Positions 46,876 to 59,000 of a stretch of 64,000 nt of DNA are shown here, in pieces (within the stretch, counting starts at the first letter, position 1; every line of letters begins with the position of its first letter). This DNA is from Ptychodera flava (taxonomy: Eukaryota > Hemichordata > Enteropneusta > Ptychoderidae): positions 44,724,303 to 44,788,302 of the forward strand of contig NC_091935.1 in the NCBI RefSeq assembly GCF_041260155.1, given 5' to 3'. Below the pieces are notes generated by a model. The model had not been told where the DNA came from. It saw only the letters and a list, made by a program, of their open reading frames with translations, and made no database searches. The position numbers and the translations under genes are program-made.

Positions 46876-48486
46876 AGCAGTTTCTAGCATCCAGAATTTC
46901 TATTAAGCTTTACATAATTTTACCATAATACTTCCCAGCCTTCGTATGGAAATCAGAAACATGCCTTTTTAATCAAGCAGGTTATAGCATTTGAGCTCAC
47001 ACCACACGGTAATGTCCGAGCGACGAGGTGGGCACAAAAGCCCATCCAGCTAAACTGAACTTCAAAACGCGTTTTTAGTTAACAGTAAAATATGTTTTAG
47101 TCTTTAGAAAACATTAAAGTAGTGAAACAAGCGTTATTACGCTAACGCTTGTTTCACTACTTTACTTTACCATTATGACATAGTCACTGTCATATTTTAA
47201 ATTATATCATTCACATAAGCCTCTCTCATCAAGTCTAACATCTAACGATCATGGTTATGTTTCTTTTAATGTTTTTGCAATGTGTACCCAGTTCACCGAA
47301 AAAATTTAGATTCTATAGTTTTAATATAATCATGCTATCCAAATATTCCTTATATATAAGCTTGTTATTTCTTTATCGCTGATGGATATAACAGTCCATG
47401 GAGCTTACGGAATGAGATCTGACAATCTTACGAGCGAATGTGCTAGGTCGCCGTAAATTATTTGTGCTTTTACGCTTGTACGGTACGTACCCGTAGGTAA
47501 CTCAATAGACATCACCTCCTGTGTTAATAAGTATGGATATATTGGTGAAATGCAGAGTACAATGCACATTCGTTTATCATGGTAGGCCTTTTGATCCATT
47601 ATCATTTCATTATGAAAAAGTATTTACATGTTCTGTTTTGCGGGGGTTTTTTTGTAATGAATCGATTACTTGTCACTTTTCCATAATGTGATTCTAAAGA
47701 CTTATATTATTAACCTAATCCTCGGAGAATGTCACTTCGACTTCTTGGCAATGCCGCACCAGATTTTTGCATAAACATCGGCTGTATGCAGTCTTAACAT
47801 AAGTTTTGGAGATTGTAAACATTGGTCATGCAAAGCTTTGAACATTGACTGTCATGGATAAATTCTGAATTTTGAATGTTGATTAGAGTCAAGCGTTGAT
47901 ATAGCTGTTGTACTTTCAAGCACTCAAGCAGTAGATGAAGAGAAAAAAGTGAAGGCAATGGTAGTATTATTTCACATATCAATTGAAAGTGGGTTTGCCA
48001 TTTCACTGGTACAGCAACTTTTGCTTTTACAATGCTCATAAAAGTTTAGTGAAATATAGAAAAATTGTCTTCATGTTCTACAAGGTCAAAGCTCACGTCA
48101 CAAACACCAAGAAAGTTTCACATTTTATGTTTTATGCACTGTATTGTGTTTTCGAAAAGTCTGGTAATGTGGAAGAAGCTATCTAGTCATTGAACACATT
48201 AACTCATTTAACACTTTGAGTGGTGTTATTTTCCCTCAAAATTTAGTGCGACATTTTACCAAATTTTATGATCTTGATGATTTTGGACCAAATGGACATT
48301 AGTTTTCATCAGTTGTACTTTTTGATCAAAAGTTTGGGAAAAATCAGCAAAACAAATATCTGGGTTACATTTGAAAAAGGTGACAAAATTGACTTTGGCA
48401 GTGAAAGGGTTAAGGCTGTTTGAATTCAAGTTATAGCCTTAGTTAAGGAGGAATATGGAAGATTCTAGTCATAGAATACTAATATC
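46876..48486. other. 3' flank of receptor gene
   Basis: I see no AATAAA within the first kilobase after the stop, so the 3' end cannot be placed. A hairpin lies at 47116-47163. No gene. Confidence 0.45.
47116..47163. repeat. Hairpin, 21-bp perfect stem, 6-nt loop
   Basis: AAAGTAGTGAAACAAGCGTT plus A (47116-47136) is exactly inverted at 47143-47163. Confidence 0.97.
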
Positions 48487-48864
48487 TTCAATTAATCAAT
48501 CAATCAATCCTTTTATAAAGCGCCTGTATCCTATAAATCAATAGTTCAAAGGCGCTGGACAGAATTAAGCGAAAGCTTTAGTGAATAAGTAAGTTTTCAG
48601 GTTGTTTCTGAAGCTGGTGGCTGATGGCTTCTGTCTAATTTCAAGAGGACGTTTATTCCACAGTCTAGGCGCGGCGTGCGAAAATGATCGTCCACCGTAA
48701 GCGTCAAGATTGTAGCTTGGTTCCTTCAAAAGACATTTAGCAGATGAACAGAGAATCCATGTACATTGCTTTTCCTGGATGAGGTCGGTTATGTAGGTTG
48801 GCGCCAATCCGTTGAGTGCTTTATAGGTAGTATAGAGAACTTTGAATTGTATCCTTGACTGCAC
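48487..48864 (-). mobile_element. CR1-like LINE 3' end
   Basis: On the minus strand 48864-48565 encodes the usual RT C-terminus: 'RIQFKVLYTTYKALNGLAPT', then 'YGGRSFSHAAPRLWN' and 'FRNNLKTYLFTKAF'. It is followed by a 3' UTR with 'GCGCC...TATAAAAGG'. The element ends in a (GATT)n tail, seen as ATCAATCAATC at about 48494-48510. It is an extreme 5' truncation. Confidence 0.88.
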
Positions 48865-50861
48865 TGGTAACCAATGAAGCTTCTTGAGAATAGGTGTAAT
48901 GTGAAATGTAATCTTGATTTGTTATACTTGTTATTGAAGGTTTTCACAACCTTGATCTACAATGTCTTTCACTGTACGTGATACTATTAAGCTTTGTTTT
49001 CATTGATATTATTAATTAATCACCACCCTTAAACAAGAGTGTTTCAATAACCAAGTTAAGTTGTTTCGTTTTTTCTGACTGTGACTCCTCCACACGCTGT
49101 AGAATTCATGAATCACTCATACTCACTATCACACTTTACACACTAATGACTTGATGTATTTCGATTTAAAAGATCAACATGATGAGAATAGTACCACCAT
49201 ATTCCAACAAATTCAATCATCTTGTGTATTGTTTCAAGAGGGATATGTATTTTTCCTTTCAATAAATCCAAAGCAACAGATTGAAATTGTTCCATTTTAT
49301 TCTGTGAACGAATGCCTAATCATGACAATCTAAATATAGTTTGTTTCAACAGAACAAGAACTTTCAATTGATAAAAATAAACACAACAAACAATTAGCAA
49401 AAAGTTAAAGCTACTGACTCAGTCTATAAGATATGCTACACCCAGAGAAAAAATTGAAAATTGCTTTTAGGTATAGTGTCTTTATGAAAAATTGGTAAAC
49501 AGTCGTTAAGTTTTATGGAGTTGTTTATGTTGCCTAATTGGACAACAATGTTTATGTACTTATGAATAAAATTGACTTCCACACGTAAGTTGTCAGTGTC
49601 CATTCACTGTGACGAAATTACATTTTCCTCTTGTAAGAAGATGACATATGAGGTATGGGCTTTGAGCTAATTATATGCAGTAGCCATGTTAACAAAATCA
49701 ACATCTATAAATGCATAATTTTAGAGCATGAAAGGAGAACAAATGCAATGCACCTTTTGTGAGAAGACAGATTTTCAAGTTCAAGGAAATTGCAGGGAAA
49801 TGATATTTATATTTCCAGTGTGATTTCCTATTGTCAAGAATTGATACAATCATGAATAATCTTCTAATTTGGATAATGTGGTCGTAAATTTGAGATGAGA
49901 AATTGTGGTTTTCCCAATGCAACAATATCCTCAAGATATATTTGTGATTGCAATAAAATATTCCACATTTAGAATTTGAGGTTTTGGTTTAATAACACCA
50001 CTTATCAAACCCCATACATTACATCATTGAATGGAATGCCTTGCTGTTAACCAGAAAGGGACACAATTTTTACATAAAAAGCTCTTAGATAAGACTTTTG
50101 TCCGAGATAAGTATTTTTGACCATCATTTGTTACAATGTTAGCTAGCAAGTAAAGGCATTAATAACAGTTAACGCAGGCCCAGTGGTAATCAGCCCTCTT
50201 TAGAGACCGCTCAGTGGCTGGTAAATTATTGAGAATGAGTGTAGAGGGCACACAAATTCTCTCTCTGTATACCACACTGGCAATGCCAGGCACCTTTGGG
50301 CAAACGCACAATGCCAAATTTAAATATAGCTTCCGTTTATATAACTAGTGAATGATGATAAATAACTAGTAACAATGCCCCGTAATGAGAACTATCTGAA
50401 GTTTCGAGCAGGCGAAGGTGTTTGAGGTAAAGCTCAATATCCTTGTAAACTGGTGATGTGAAAAATGAAGACAGTTGTTCAGCAAACAATAACATACAAG
50501 TCATGGTGTCAAATGGAGATTGGCATTATCTTCTGTGATAATCGAAGATGCTTCATAAAAATAACAATAAAAGAGGAATACATTTACATGATTTTGTTAA
50601 GTGTGACCTTTTGTTCTAGAAAGAAAAAATCTGGCCGTCAGTCCGTTAGTTGTGCTATGACAAAAACCAGAGACCAACGCTCTGTTACTTATAAAGCGGT
50701 CTGTATGAAGAAGGGAATGTGATGTTGCCATGACAACACCTCGGCACCAACGCTCCATTAGTTGTTATGCACGATCCGTATGATGGGCAGACCATGGTGT
50801 CTTCATGATAATCATTATGTTAGTTTAAGCATCACTATAGGAAAAAATTGCGAGACTATAG
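48865..50861. other. Intergenic, no feature seen
   Basis: AT-rich sequence with only short, unrelated open frames on both strands. Confidence 0.5.
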
Positions 50862-50893
50862 TGAGAAATATAAATTTTACTGTAACCCAAACG

Positions 50894-50975
50894 GGATTCG
50901 AACCCCCACACACTCACGGCAACATCGCCTAGCTGCTAGGCCTCACACAAAACCAGTCAGCCACTGCTTCCAACC
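50894..50975 (-). ncRNA. tRNA-like Pol III promoter unit 1
   Basis: On the minus strand an A box TGGCTGACTGG (50953-50963) and a B box GGTTCGAATCC (50894-50904) are in the order and spacing of a long-variable-arm (Ser/Leu-type) tRNA. The acceptor stem does not pair well, so this is tRNA-derived (SINE-like), not a working tRNA. Confidence 0.7.
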
Positions 50976-51206
50976 CAAAAGAGTTGGTCACAGTAACCGA
51001 CTTAGATGTTACAATTCTGTGCGCGACCGAACAACACGGTATGCGTGGAGCAGACGACACACAGACACAGTACACACATATATAGTAATCGGAAAAGCAC
51101 GAAGCTTTTTACTGAGCTATCAGACAGACTCGGGGACAAGTAAATATCCACCAGCAGAACTGTCCACTCAGGTTAAAGAAATATAAATTTTACTATAACC
51201 CAAACG

Positions 51207-51288
51207 GGATTCGAACCCCCACACACTCACGGCAACATCGCCTAGCTGCTAGGCCTCACACAAAACCAATCGGCCACTGCTTCCAACC
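51207..51288 (-). ncRNA. tRNA-like Pol III promoter unit 2
   Basis: A box TGGCCGATTGG (51266-51276) and B box GGTTCGAATCC (51207-51217) on the minus strand. Confidence 0.7.
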
Positions 51289-51317
51289 CAAAAGAGTTGG
51301 TCACAGTAACCGACTTA

Positions 51318-52544
51318 GGGGTGGACCATTTGATATCCTGGGGGGGGGGCTTGGAAGATTTGGGGAAAAAAAAAGATGCCAGGTGGAGTTGCTCGGAAAA
51401 AAAAATCTGGCTTTAAGTGGCTGATGGAAAAAAAATTATGGACCATTGCGACTCGGAAAAAAAAAATCTTGGCAATTGTTCGATGCACACTGCAGCATCA
51501 ATAAAAATCAAGCAGTAGCTCTGGAGTTTTATAAAGCATAAACCATTTCAAGCTTGAGGAACAATAACTGAATATGAACAATTGTACAGTATACATGACC
51601 TTCTGATTAGAGGAAGTATGCTGAAATTGAAATTGCTCACCAGTGTTTTCCAGAAATGTGTAAATCTGAATGTAAGGATTTTGTCAAAATACCACAAGAA
51701 GAGAGACAGCCTGCAAACATTTTACTATTATCGTTTGCGTATAGAAAACTCATAACAATGAAAAAATGCGTAGAGACTCATCCAATGCGTAATATTATTA
51801 CGCATTGGATCGACTCTCTACACATTTTTTCATTGTTATGAGTTTTCTATATACGCATGTTTTATTCGTAAATGCGAACACTGTTATAGTGAATTATCTT
51901 ACCAATGTTTTTCTTAACAAAAGCGAATGTGTTTTGATTAGAATTGAATGATTTTGATGGTTTTGGGGAAACTACTATGTGGTAATGAAGAATGGGAAAT
52001 GGGCAATGAAATGAGCAGACAGCAGGTGATTTAAGATTAAATGTTACATCTTCACTGCAAATAAAACCATAAGTGTGTCATAAATAATACAAACAAAACA
52101 AATCATGTTTGTTTGTATTGTTGTATGTGAGCCACGTCTAAGACACACTACAAAAGTACTGTTTCAGTCAGTAAATGTCACCTCAGATGCCACCAGAGAA
52201 AACCATTTCCACTCCAAAATTTCATTTTTCGCCTTGCGAGAGGGGGGACACCCCCCTCTCGCGCTCTCCCCCCCTCGTTCGCTACGCTCACTCGCCACTC
52301 AGTCGCTTCGCTCCCTCGCAGTCCACCCGTCTACTTTCTTAAATTACCCGGCTACTTTCAATGTAAGGACAACACTGACAAGTAAATGCCATAAATGTAC
52401 ATGATTTTACAAATATGTTTTTGTAAAGTGAATCAAAAATGTACATGTTTTTACATAACTTCATTTACTTTCTTGAATGGGAAAAAAAATAATGGCTCTC
52501 CACCAATCTTCCAAGCCCCCCCAGGATATCAAATGGTCCACCCC
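51318..52544. mobile_element. PIF/Harbinger-like TIR element, copy 3, inside the tandem array
   Basis: The ends GGGGTGGACCATTTGATATC and the inverse at 52525-52544 extend through a G run and 'CTTGGAAGATT'. TTA duplications lie at 51315-51317 and 52545-52547. The sister array units read '...CGACTTAGATG...' without interruption (51000, 52856), so the exact pre-insertion site is visible. The interior has A-rich tracts and a 120-bp foldback and no transposase. Confidence 0.92.
51736..51857. repeat. 122-bp foldback in TIR element copy 3
   Basis: The arms begin 'GCGTATAGAAAACTCATAAC' and meet at the central palindrome CCAATGCGTAAT/ATTACGCATTGG. A 2-bp indel and a few mismatches are the only differences. 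Confidence 0.92.
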
Positions 52545-52749
52545 TTAGATGTTACAATTCTGTGCGCGACCGAACAACACGGTATGCGTGGAGCAGACGA
52601 CACACAGACACAGTACACACATATATAGTAATCGGAAAAGCACGAAGCTTTTTACTGAGCTATCAGACAGACTCGGGGACAAGTAAATATCCACCAGCAG
52701 AACTGTCCACTCAGGTTAAAGAAATATAAATTTTACTATAACCCAAACG

Positions 52750-52831
52750 GAATTCGAACCCCCACACACTCACGGCAACATCGCCTAGCTGCTAGGCCTC
52801 ACACAAAACCAGTCGGCCACTGCTTCCAACC
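52750..52831 (-). ncRNA. tRNA-like Pol III promoter unit 3
   Basis: A box TGGCCGACTGG (52809-52819); the B box has one change (GGTTCGAATTC, 52750-52760). Confidence 0.65.
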
Positions 52832-53090
52832 CAAAAGCGTTGGTCACAGTAACCGACTTAGATGTTACAATTCTGTGCGCGACCGAACAACACGGTATGC
52901 GTGGAGCAGACGACACACAGACACAGTACACACACACAGTACACACATATATAGTAATCGGAAAAGCACGAAGCTTTTTACTGAGCTATCAGACAGACTC
53001 GGGGACAAGTAAATATCCACCAGCAGAACTGTCCACTCAGGTTAAAGAAATATAAATTTTACTATATAAAATCGATAAAGTGACGATAAA

Positions 53091-53565
53091 GTGACGCTTT
53101 CTCGCAATTGGTGAGGATCTCTTGTCATTCTCACTTCTAACAGTGAGAATTTTTGAATTCTCACTGCTGAGCAATGAGAAATGCACTCCTTGGTGAGATA
53201 TCAGATTCTCACCAATGAGAATGGAAATTCTCTCCAAGCACTGTGAGAACGGAAATTTTCACAGTGAGAATGTATTATACTCATCATTCACTGGTGAGAA
53301 TCAACCTGACTATCTGTTCACTAGTGAGAATTAACCAGACTCATTGTTCACTGGTGAGAATTAACCAGACCGATTCACACAACTGAACAAGAAATCTGGC
53401 TGATTCTTACCAATGACTGGTGAATCCGGTTGATTCTCACCTGTGTCTAATTTCTCACTGCTCACCATTGAGAGTTGTTTAATTCTCACTGGTGAGCAGT
53501 GAGGATAACGAGATTCTTACCAATTGCGAGAGAGTGACATTGCGAGAAAGTGTCACTTTCTCGCT
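53091..53565. mobile_element. TIR element packed with TGAGAAT/ATTCTCA motifs
   Basis: The left end 'GTGACGCTTTCTCGCAATTG' and a right-end inverse near 53516-53538 ('GTCACTCTCTCGCAATTGGT') bound about 475 bp. The interior has at least 14 copies of TTCTCAC or GTGAGAA in both orientations, many paired as TTCTCACTGGTGAG-type palindromes, including three near-tandem 40-bp units at 53296-53375. It abuts the tRNA-derived array. Confidence 0.7.
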
Positions 53566-54204
53566 CCAGTCTAAGATTTTTTGCTTAAGTGCATGAGATT
53601 TTTGAGATGGATTTATTGCGGTGTTACCATGACGACTACTCCGCTAGTTACAGTACTTGATTCAGTGTGAAGAAAGGATGGCCGTTCAACCATGCCGAAC
53701 CCGGTGACAGTAATTTGATCACCCTAATCCACTGACTTGTTCTGACTCTTCAAGTCTTGAGATCCAACTTCAACAATGCGATATAAAAGTACGATAGTGC
53801 CTATGCATATGTCTAGGCAAATGGTCATGTGACTTATCAACACTAGACTGAGTTCATAGTTTATAGTTAAGCAACAGACTCTTTTCGTGTCAGCATTCAG
53901 CATTCATTGCTGGATAATGTACATCCCGTTGACTATTCACATTCTCAGCTCGATAAAAGATTACCGTTTTGTCAATGAAATCATCTATCGTGTCTACCCC
54001 ATGATATTTTGTGACGAGATGAGAACCATTTTGTCCCTCATAAGGTTACTGTGTAGTCATGCGCACATGTAGTGCTTTATTTCAATGCAAGGCCACAGCC
54101 CATCGCACAACAGAGAAATACAAAGTCTTGAAAAATCCATGTGATGGTACGTAACTTCAGGTACACTGTAAATACTTCATTTTCACACAGGCCAAAAAAA
54201 TCGT
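53566..54204. other. Intergenic, no feature seen
   Basis: Only short open frames; no ends, repeats or exons. Confidence 0.5.
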
Positions 54205-54207
54205 TTA

Positions 54208-56059
54208 GGGATGGACCATTAGATCTTGGGAGGGGGGTGGTCAAAAACAGAAAAAAAAAATTTTCAGAGCAGAAAGTTAGGAAAAAAAAATCTTCAAACT
54301 AGTTTGCAAAATAAAAAAAAATAAATAAGAAGACAAAGGTGTAAAAAAAAATCTGCAAAAGTCTTTAAAATTTTGAATTTTTTTTAGATTTTACCGACAG
54401 AAAGCAACTTTCTGTATTTTTAGTAGATCCTCCCGGCACATTTTTAATTTTAATTTATACATTTAGAGTGACTGTATCCCTTGTACTGGAAGTTGTGATT
54501 ATCTTATCTTTTCAGGACTTTTGTATTCTGATCACTTGAAAATTATGAAATTATAGAGCCTGTTTTCTACTTGTTTCCTGCGTACAAACCGAGCAGGTAC
54601 ACTAGGTAAAACATTGAAACTATGGTATGGTTGTCAAGACAGAAAGTTGTATTTGCCTTTTAAGATCAAGGTAAACAGATGCAGGCCACATCAGTTTCAT
54701 TTTTTTCACAGCATTTTATTGCAATGATGAATGCAAGAATGGGTGACTAAGTAGAAACACATCAATAATGATAAAAGAACATATCAAGTCATTATGTATT
54801 ATTTTGCTTTTAAAAAGGCATTTTCAATTCTTTCTTCTCAAAAAACAGCCTCAAAAAACAACAGCTACACATGTTTTAACATTCAACAATACACTACGTA
54901 GAATGCCATCTATCCAACAAATCCCAACACAAAAACACACAAAAGGGTTGAACTTTGAAAGTTTCTCGATAGCAAATACTGAATAAATCTGCATGAATAA
55001 TCGTTTTTGTGTAGCAAATTTCAAAGAAATTGGACAAGCCCTTTCAGAGAATACAGATTTTTTGACCATGGATGGCATAAATTGCCTTAAAAAGACAAAT
55101 ATTGAAATTTCAACACATCTATACACATCCAATCAATTTGGACATGCTGCTACAGAGAAATAGATGTTTTGATTAAAAAAGGGCAACAATTGCTCTAAAA
55201 ACACAAATATGCAAATTTCACTATATTATTTAGCTTATTTTAGCTTCTCAGCTTGTCAAAATCAATTGTAAATCATGAGATGCATGATGTTTGGTGGGGT
55301 GAATGTAGGCATTTCACCACGCAGTAGAAAGGGAAGCCAGGAAACCAAAATAGTCAATTTTCAAAACTATAGGAAGCTACTGAGGAGCAAGAAGACCATG
55401 TTTCAGAGGAAGATGTGTAATCCGAAAAAAATGCTCCCAAAGTGCCACCAAAAACACCTTTTAATCTCTATTTTTCAAAAGCTCCAACGGCACAAGGGGG
55501 ACTCCCCCTCATGACCCCCCCGCAAAAATACTCTCCAAGTGCCACCAAATAACACCATTTTAATCTCTATTTTTCAAAAGCTCCAACAGCAGGAGGGGGA
55601 CACCCCCCTCCTGACCTCCCCCGTAAAAATACTCCCCAAGTGCCACCAAATAACACCATTTTAATCTCTATTTTTCAAAAGCTCCAACGGCAGGAGGGGG
55701 ACACCCCCTCCTGACCTCCCCCCACAAAAATACTCCCCAAGTGCCACCAAATAACACCTATTTTTCAAAAGCTCCAACAGCAGCAGGGGGACACACCTCT
55801 CCTGACCTCTCCCCCCCCCCCCCCCGTGACCGCTTGCGTGGCCGCTTGTGGTGCTTGGCACCACATCTTTGCCCTCTATATCTTCAGACAGCGACGAACT
55901 AAAAAAAAATTATAAATCTGAAAATTTACTCTGAAAAAAAAAATTTGCACAGCTAATCTCAATTGGAAAAAAAAAATTCAGAAATTTACAATAGTAAAAA
56001 AAAAATTTTCACAATTTCATTGTGACCACCCCCCCTCCCAAGGTCTAATGGTCCATCCC
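54208..56059. mobile_element. PIF/Harbinger-like TIR element, copy 4
   Basis: The ends GGGATGGACCATTAGATCTT and inverse GGGATGGACCATTAGACCTT continue through 'GGGAGGGGGGTGGTC'. TTA duplications lie at 54205-54207 and 56060-56062. Subterminal A-runs ('GGAAAAAAAAATC') and the GGACCATT motif link it to copy 3. The interior has a 100-bp tandem repeat and no transposase. Confidence 0.9.
55434..55812. repeat. 100-bp tandem repeat in TIR element copy 4
   Basis: Four units start 'CTCCCCAAGTGCCACCAAAT' near 55434, 55532, 55632 and 55732. Each contains 'TATTTTTCAAAAGCTCCAAC' and 'GGGGGACACCCCCTCCTGAC'; the last has a small deletion. A C run (55809-55825) follows. Confidence 0.92.
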
Positions 56060-56062
56060 TTA

Positions 56063-59000
56063 TACAAATTTTCAAAGTTTTTACAATACATGCAAATTCT
56101 TTGTCTGACTGGCTAGTTTCTATGACGACCAATTTCAATATTAAGTTTATGAGTAGAGCGGCGAAAATTTGCAAGTATTCTCTTACGGTCTTGGCTCAAA
56201 TAATTTAAATACTTTTCAAGCTCAAGCATTGTTTTAAATTCAGAATAAAGACTTAACCTTGAAGAATTTACAATATCTGTATGCCATTCTTGTTCAGAAC
56301 ATTCTTGTTCAGAACAGTCTTTTACCCTTTGTTCAAAAATATTCAAAAATACAGTTACATTTCCAACCTGCTGTTCCAACCAAACATTTTCAAATCCATA
56401 CTTAAAAAAGATTTTTAACAGAAGTGGCCCATGTACGTCTACCAGCCGCATCCAGTTCTTGTAACATTAAATAACATTTTAACATTAAATAACATGCCTT
56501 TGGGTATCTATTGTTATCCATTAAAATCAGTTTCAGCCAATGCGAAATACATCGTTTAAAGTATACAATGGATGTCTGCCACATTCTCCCAATACAGCTG
56601 CAGTATTAATATTACTACTCACACCTATTAAAAATCTACAGAACCTAGTTTGTACACGTTCAATACATTCTGAATACTCGTAACGCCAAACCTCGCTACC
56701 ATAACAAATAATCGGGACAATGACTGCATCAAACAACTTAAAAGCATTCTCAATAGACATTCCACCAAATTTCTTAATTGCTATTTGAATGGAAAATAAA
56801 GAAATTATACCCTTAGCTGTCAAGTTTAATCCATGGCATTATTAGGCCAACCATATTTCGATGTGGAAATCAGAGAAAAGACATGATAAATTATGTCTAA
56901 ATTGCATTTAGTCACAGATTTCAGACCCAAGGAAATGACGTTTACAAGCTAATTTTACATAAACCGCTGCGATTTTGTGAACGAATTCGAAAATTTAAAT
57001 TGCGCGAGGTGCGCGATACATTTGGCGGCCAGGCATCTTTCTAGTTTTGAAAGAGAAAAACATTTGTGTGGAATCGGCTTTAAATTGATGTTTACGAGTG
57101 TTGACTAGCAATATTGCGCATGAAGTAGTTGCTCTTGAGCGACGTGGTCTGTCTTATGCGTGAAACAAAATCGAATATTGCAATTTGATACACTGCCCCT
57201 TATTTCGGATATGCGATTTTCGATATTGGTGTGGACCAAACAATGTTACATTTTTAGTGATAATCCCGTCTCACTGAGACTGATACATTTCAGACAAAAC
57301 ATCCATCCGCGCCTATACTGTCAACGGTTTCCTCAATAGCTGGTGTCTACATGTAAAAAGCGCGCTCCTTCCTGCCCTTGTGATACTTTCTGATAAAACC
57401 CGAAAGTTGGTGTCTATGCTGAGCCGCTGTTAACCCAGCCTGAGGCTGATCTGAAAGTCTGGCACAAGGACAGCTATGGATCTAGAACGGCTGTCAGTCG
57501 ATGATAGTTACATAAAGTCACTTCTTCAAGTTGATCCCGGGAAAAGTGAAAAAAGGAAAGTATGAAAAGATATCGAGCTGTAGAGAACTGCAAATTAATT
57601 ACGTGTTTTTAAACCCCCATCAATTATTTTATTCTGAATAAGGAACGCATCTAGCCGAAAAGTAGTTATACCCTGAAACTTTAGTGACCATGTGCCGTCT
57701 GTTTCGGAAACAAAGCATAGTAACTCGTTTGTAATTAAATATGCCTGACCGAAACTTTCATTTAAATTGAAACTTATTATGTTTGGCATAGCCGTCCGAC
57801 TTGCGACGCCAGGTCAATGTCAACATTAAAGCCGCAATTTTCAATCCGAGGTTCTCGCATTAGTGGAGTTCTCCTCCCAGTCAAACACTTGGCCATTATG
57901 ATGTTTGATTTCTATATCATTACTTACACACACTGATCTCAACCTTTTGGCTTCTTTTGCTAATCCTGCAAACAGAGTTTATACAAGGTTAGCGTTTGAT
58001 TGACAGTCCGTTCAAATCGGCAATGGTCATTGATTCCCCAACACCAACGCTCGAATTTCCTAAAAATCATCTTCCAGTCGCGTTAGAATTTGAATATTAC
58101 CACAGAGTTCGATCGGCAGCAGCTTCGCGCTGACTGCTTGGCAGTTTTCTGCCCTGTTGCGGCCGGAAAAAAACTAAAAAGTGGCAGTTTCTGGAGCGTG
58201 TGTCGGCGTGTTGCCTATTTGGTGTCCAGTTACACAGTGACTCGACACAACCACGGCTTCGTGCCCTTTTTTAAAAAAGGAGGCTCCGCCTTTACAAATG
58301 AAACAATGACAAACGAATTAACTTCCTGTTCTACACCAAATTTCGATATTCGATTTATTCCTAGCATATTGCAAAGCGATGGTCTTTACATCTTCTCACT
58401 TGTTTCGTGCGAACATTGCATATGTGCTGGATTTCGAGCTAATACGCGTTTCGTTCTCTAATATCATCATCATATATAAGCTGGCCGTGTAATGCACGGC
58501 GTTACATGTAAAATCCGATGTTGGAAATGCCAACTCTAAAACGACAATCACAGAAAGAAATATGACGATATTTCAGAATTCCTTCTTCGATTTCGACATT
58601 CAAATTCGGTTGGCCTAATAATGCCACGGATTCAGTTTGCCTTTGCAGGGGACCAGGACAGTATCGATGAGAACAGTAAACCTAGATAATTATAATATGT
58701 TACAGTTTCAACTATTTGTCTGCTAAAAAACCACTTCTCATGATTTTTCAGGTAAACACCATTTCGCAATACAATAATTTTGGATTTGGAAAAGTAAACT
58801 TCTATTTGCCACTGTTTGCAGAACCTTTCCAATTGATTTATCTTACGCTGTAGAGATATAGGCAAGTCAGCAGTATCAGCAATGTCGTCAGCATACATTA
58901 ATATGCAAATTGACGACATATCTTCATTTACATAAATACCACAAGCATGTTCATTATTTATGTAACTGTACAATTCATTAATAAACAAGGAAAATAAAAA

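Larger units (their letters stand above)
50862..53064 (-). repeat. 313-bp tandem array of tRNA-derived units
   Basis: Two full copies and flanking partial ones repeat with a period of 313 bp (landmark AACCCAAACGG at 50884, 51197 and 52740; the last gap equals 313 after removing the 1230-bp insertion). On the minus strand each unit has a Pol III A box-like and B box in tRNA spacing, then about 220 bp of non-tRNA sequence. Units are about 97-98% alike by eye. Confidence 0.9.

Noticed and set aside
46876..50861. Search for a tyrosine kinase or phosphatase domain after the receptor tail
   Set aside because: No HRDLAARN-, DFG- or HCSAGVGR-like coding stretch was seen on the + strand; the tail ends at 46875.
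50887..50981. Functional tRNA-Ser/Leu gene
   Set aside because: A and B boxes are good but the acceptor stem does not pair and the sequence is part of a 313-bp repeat.
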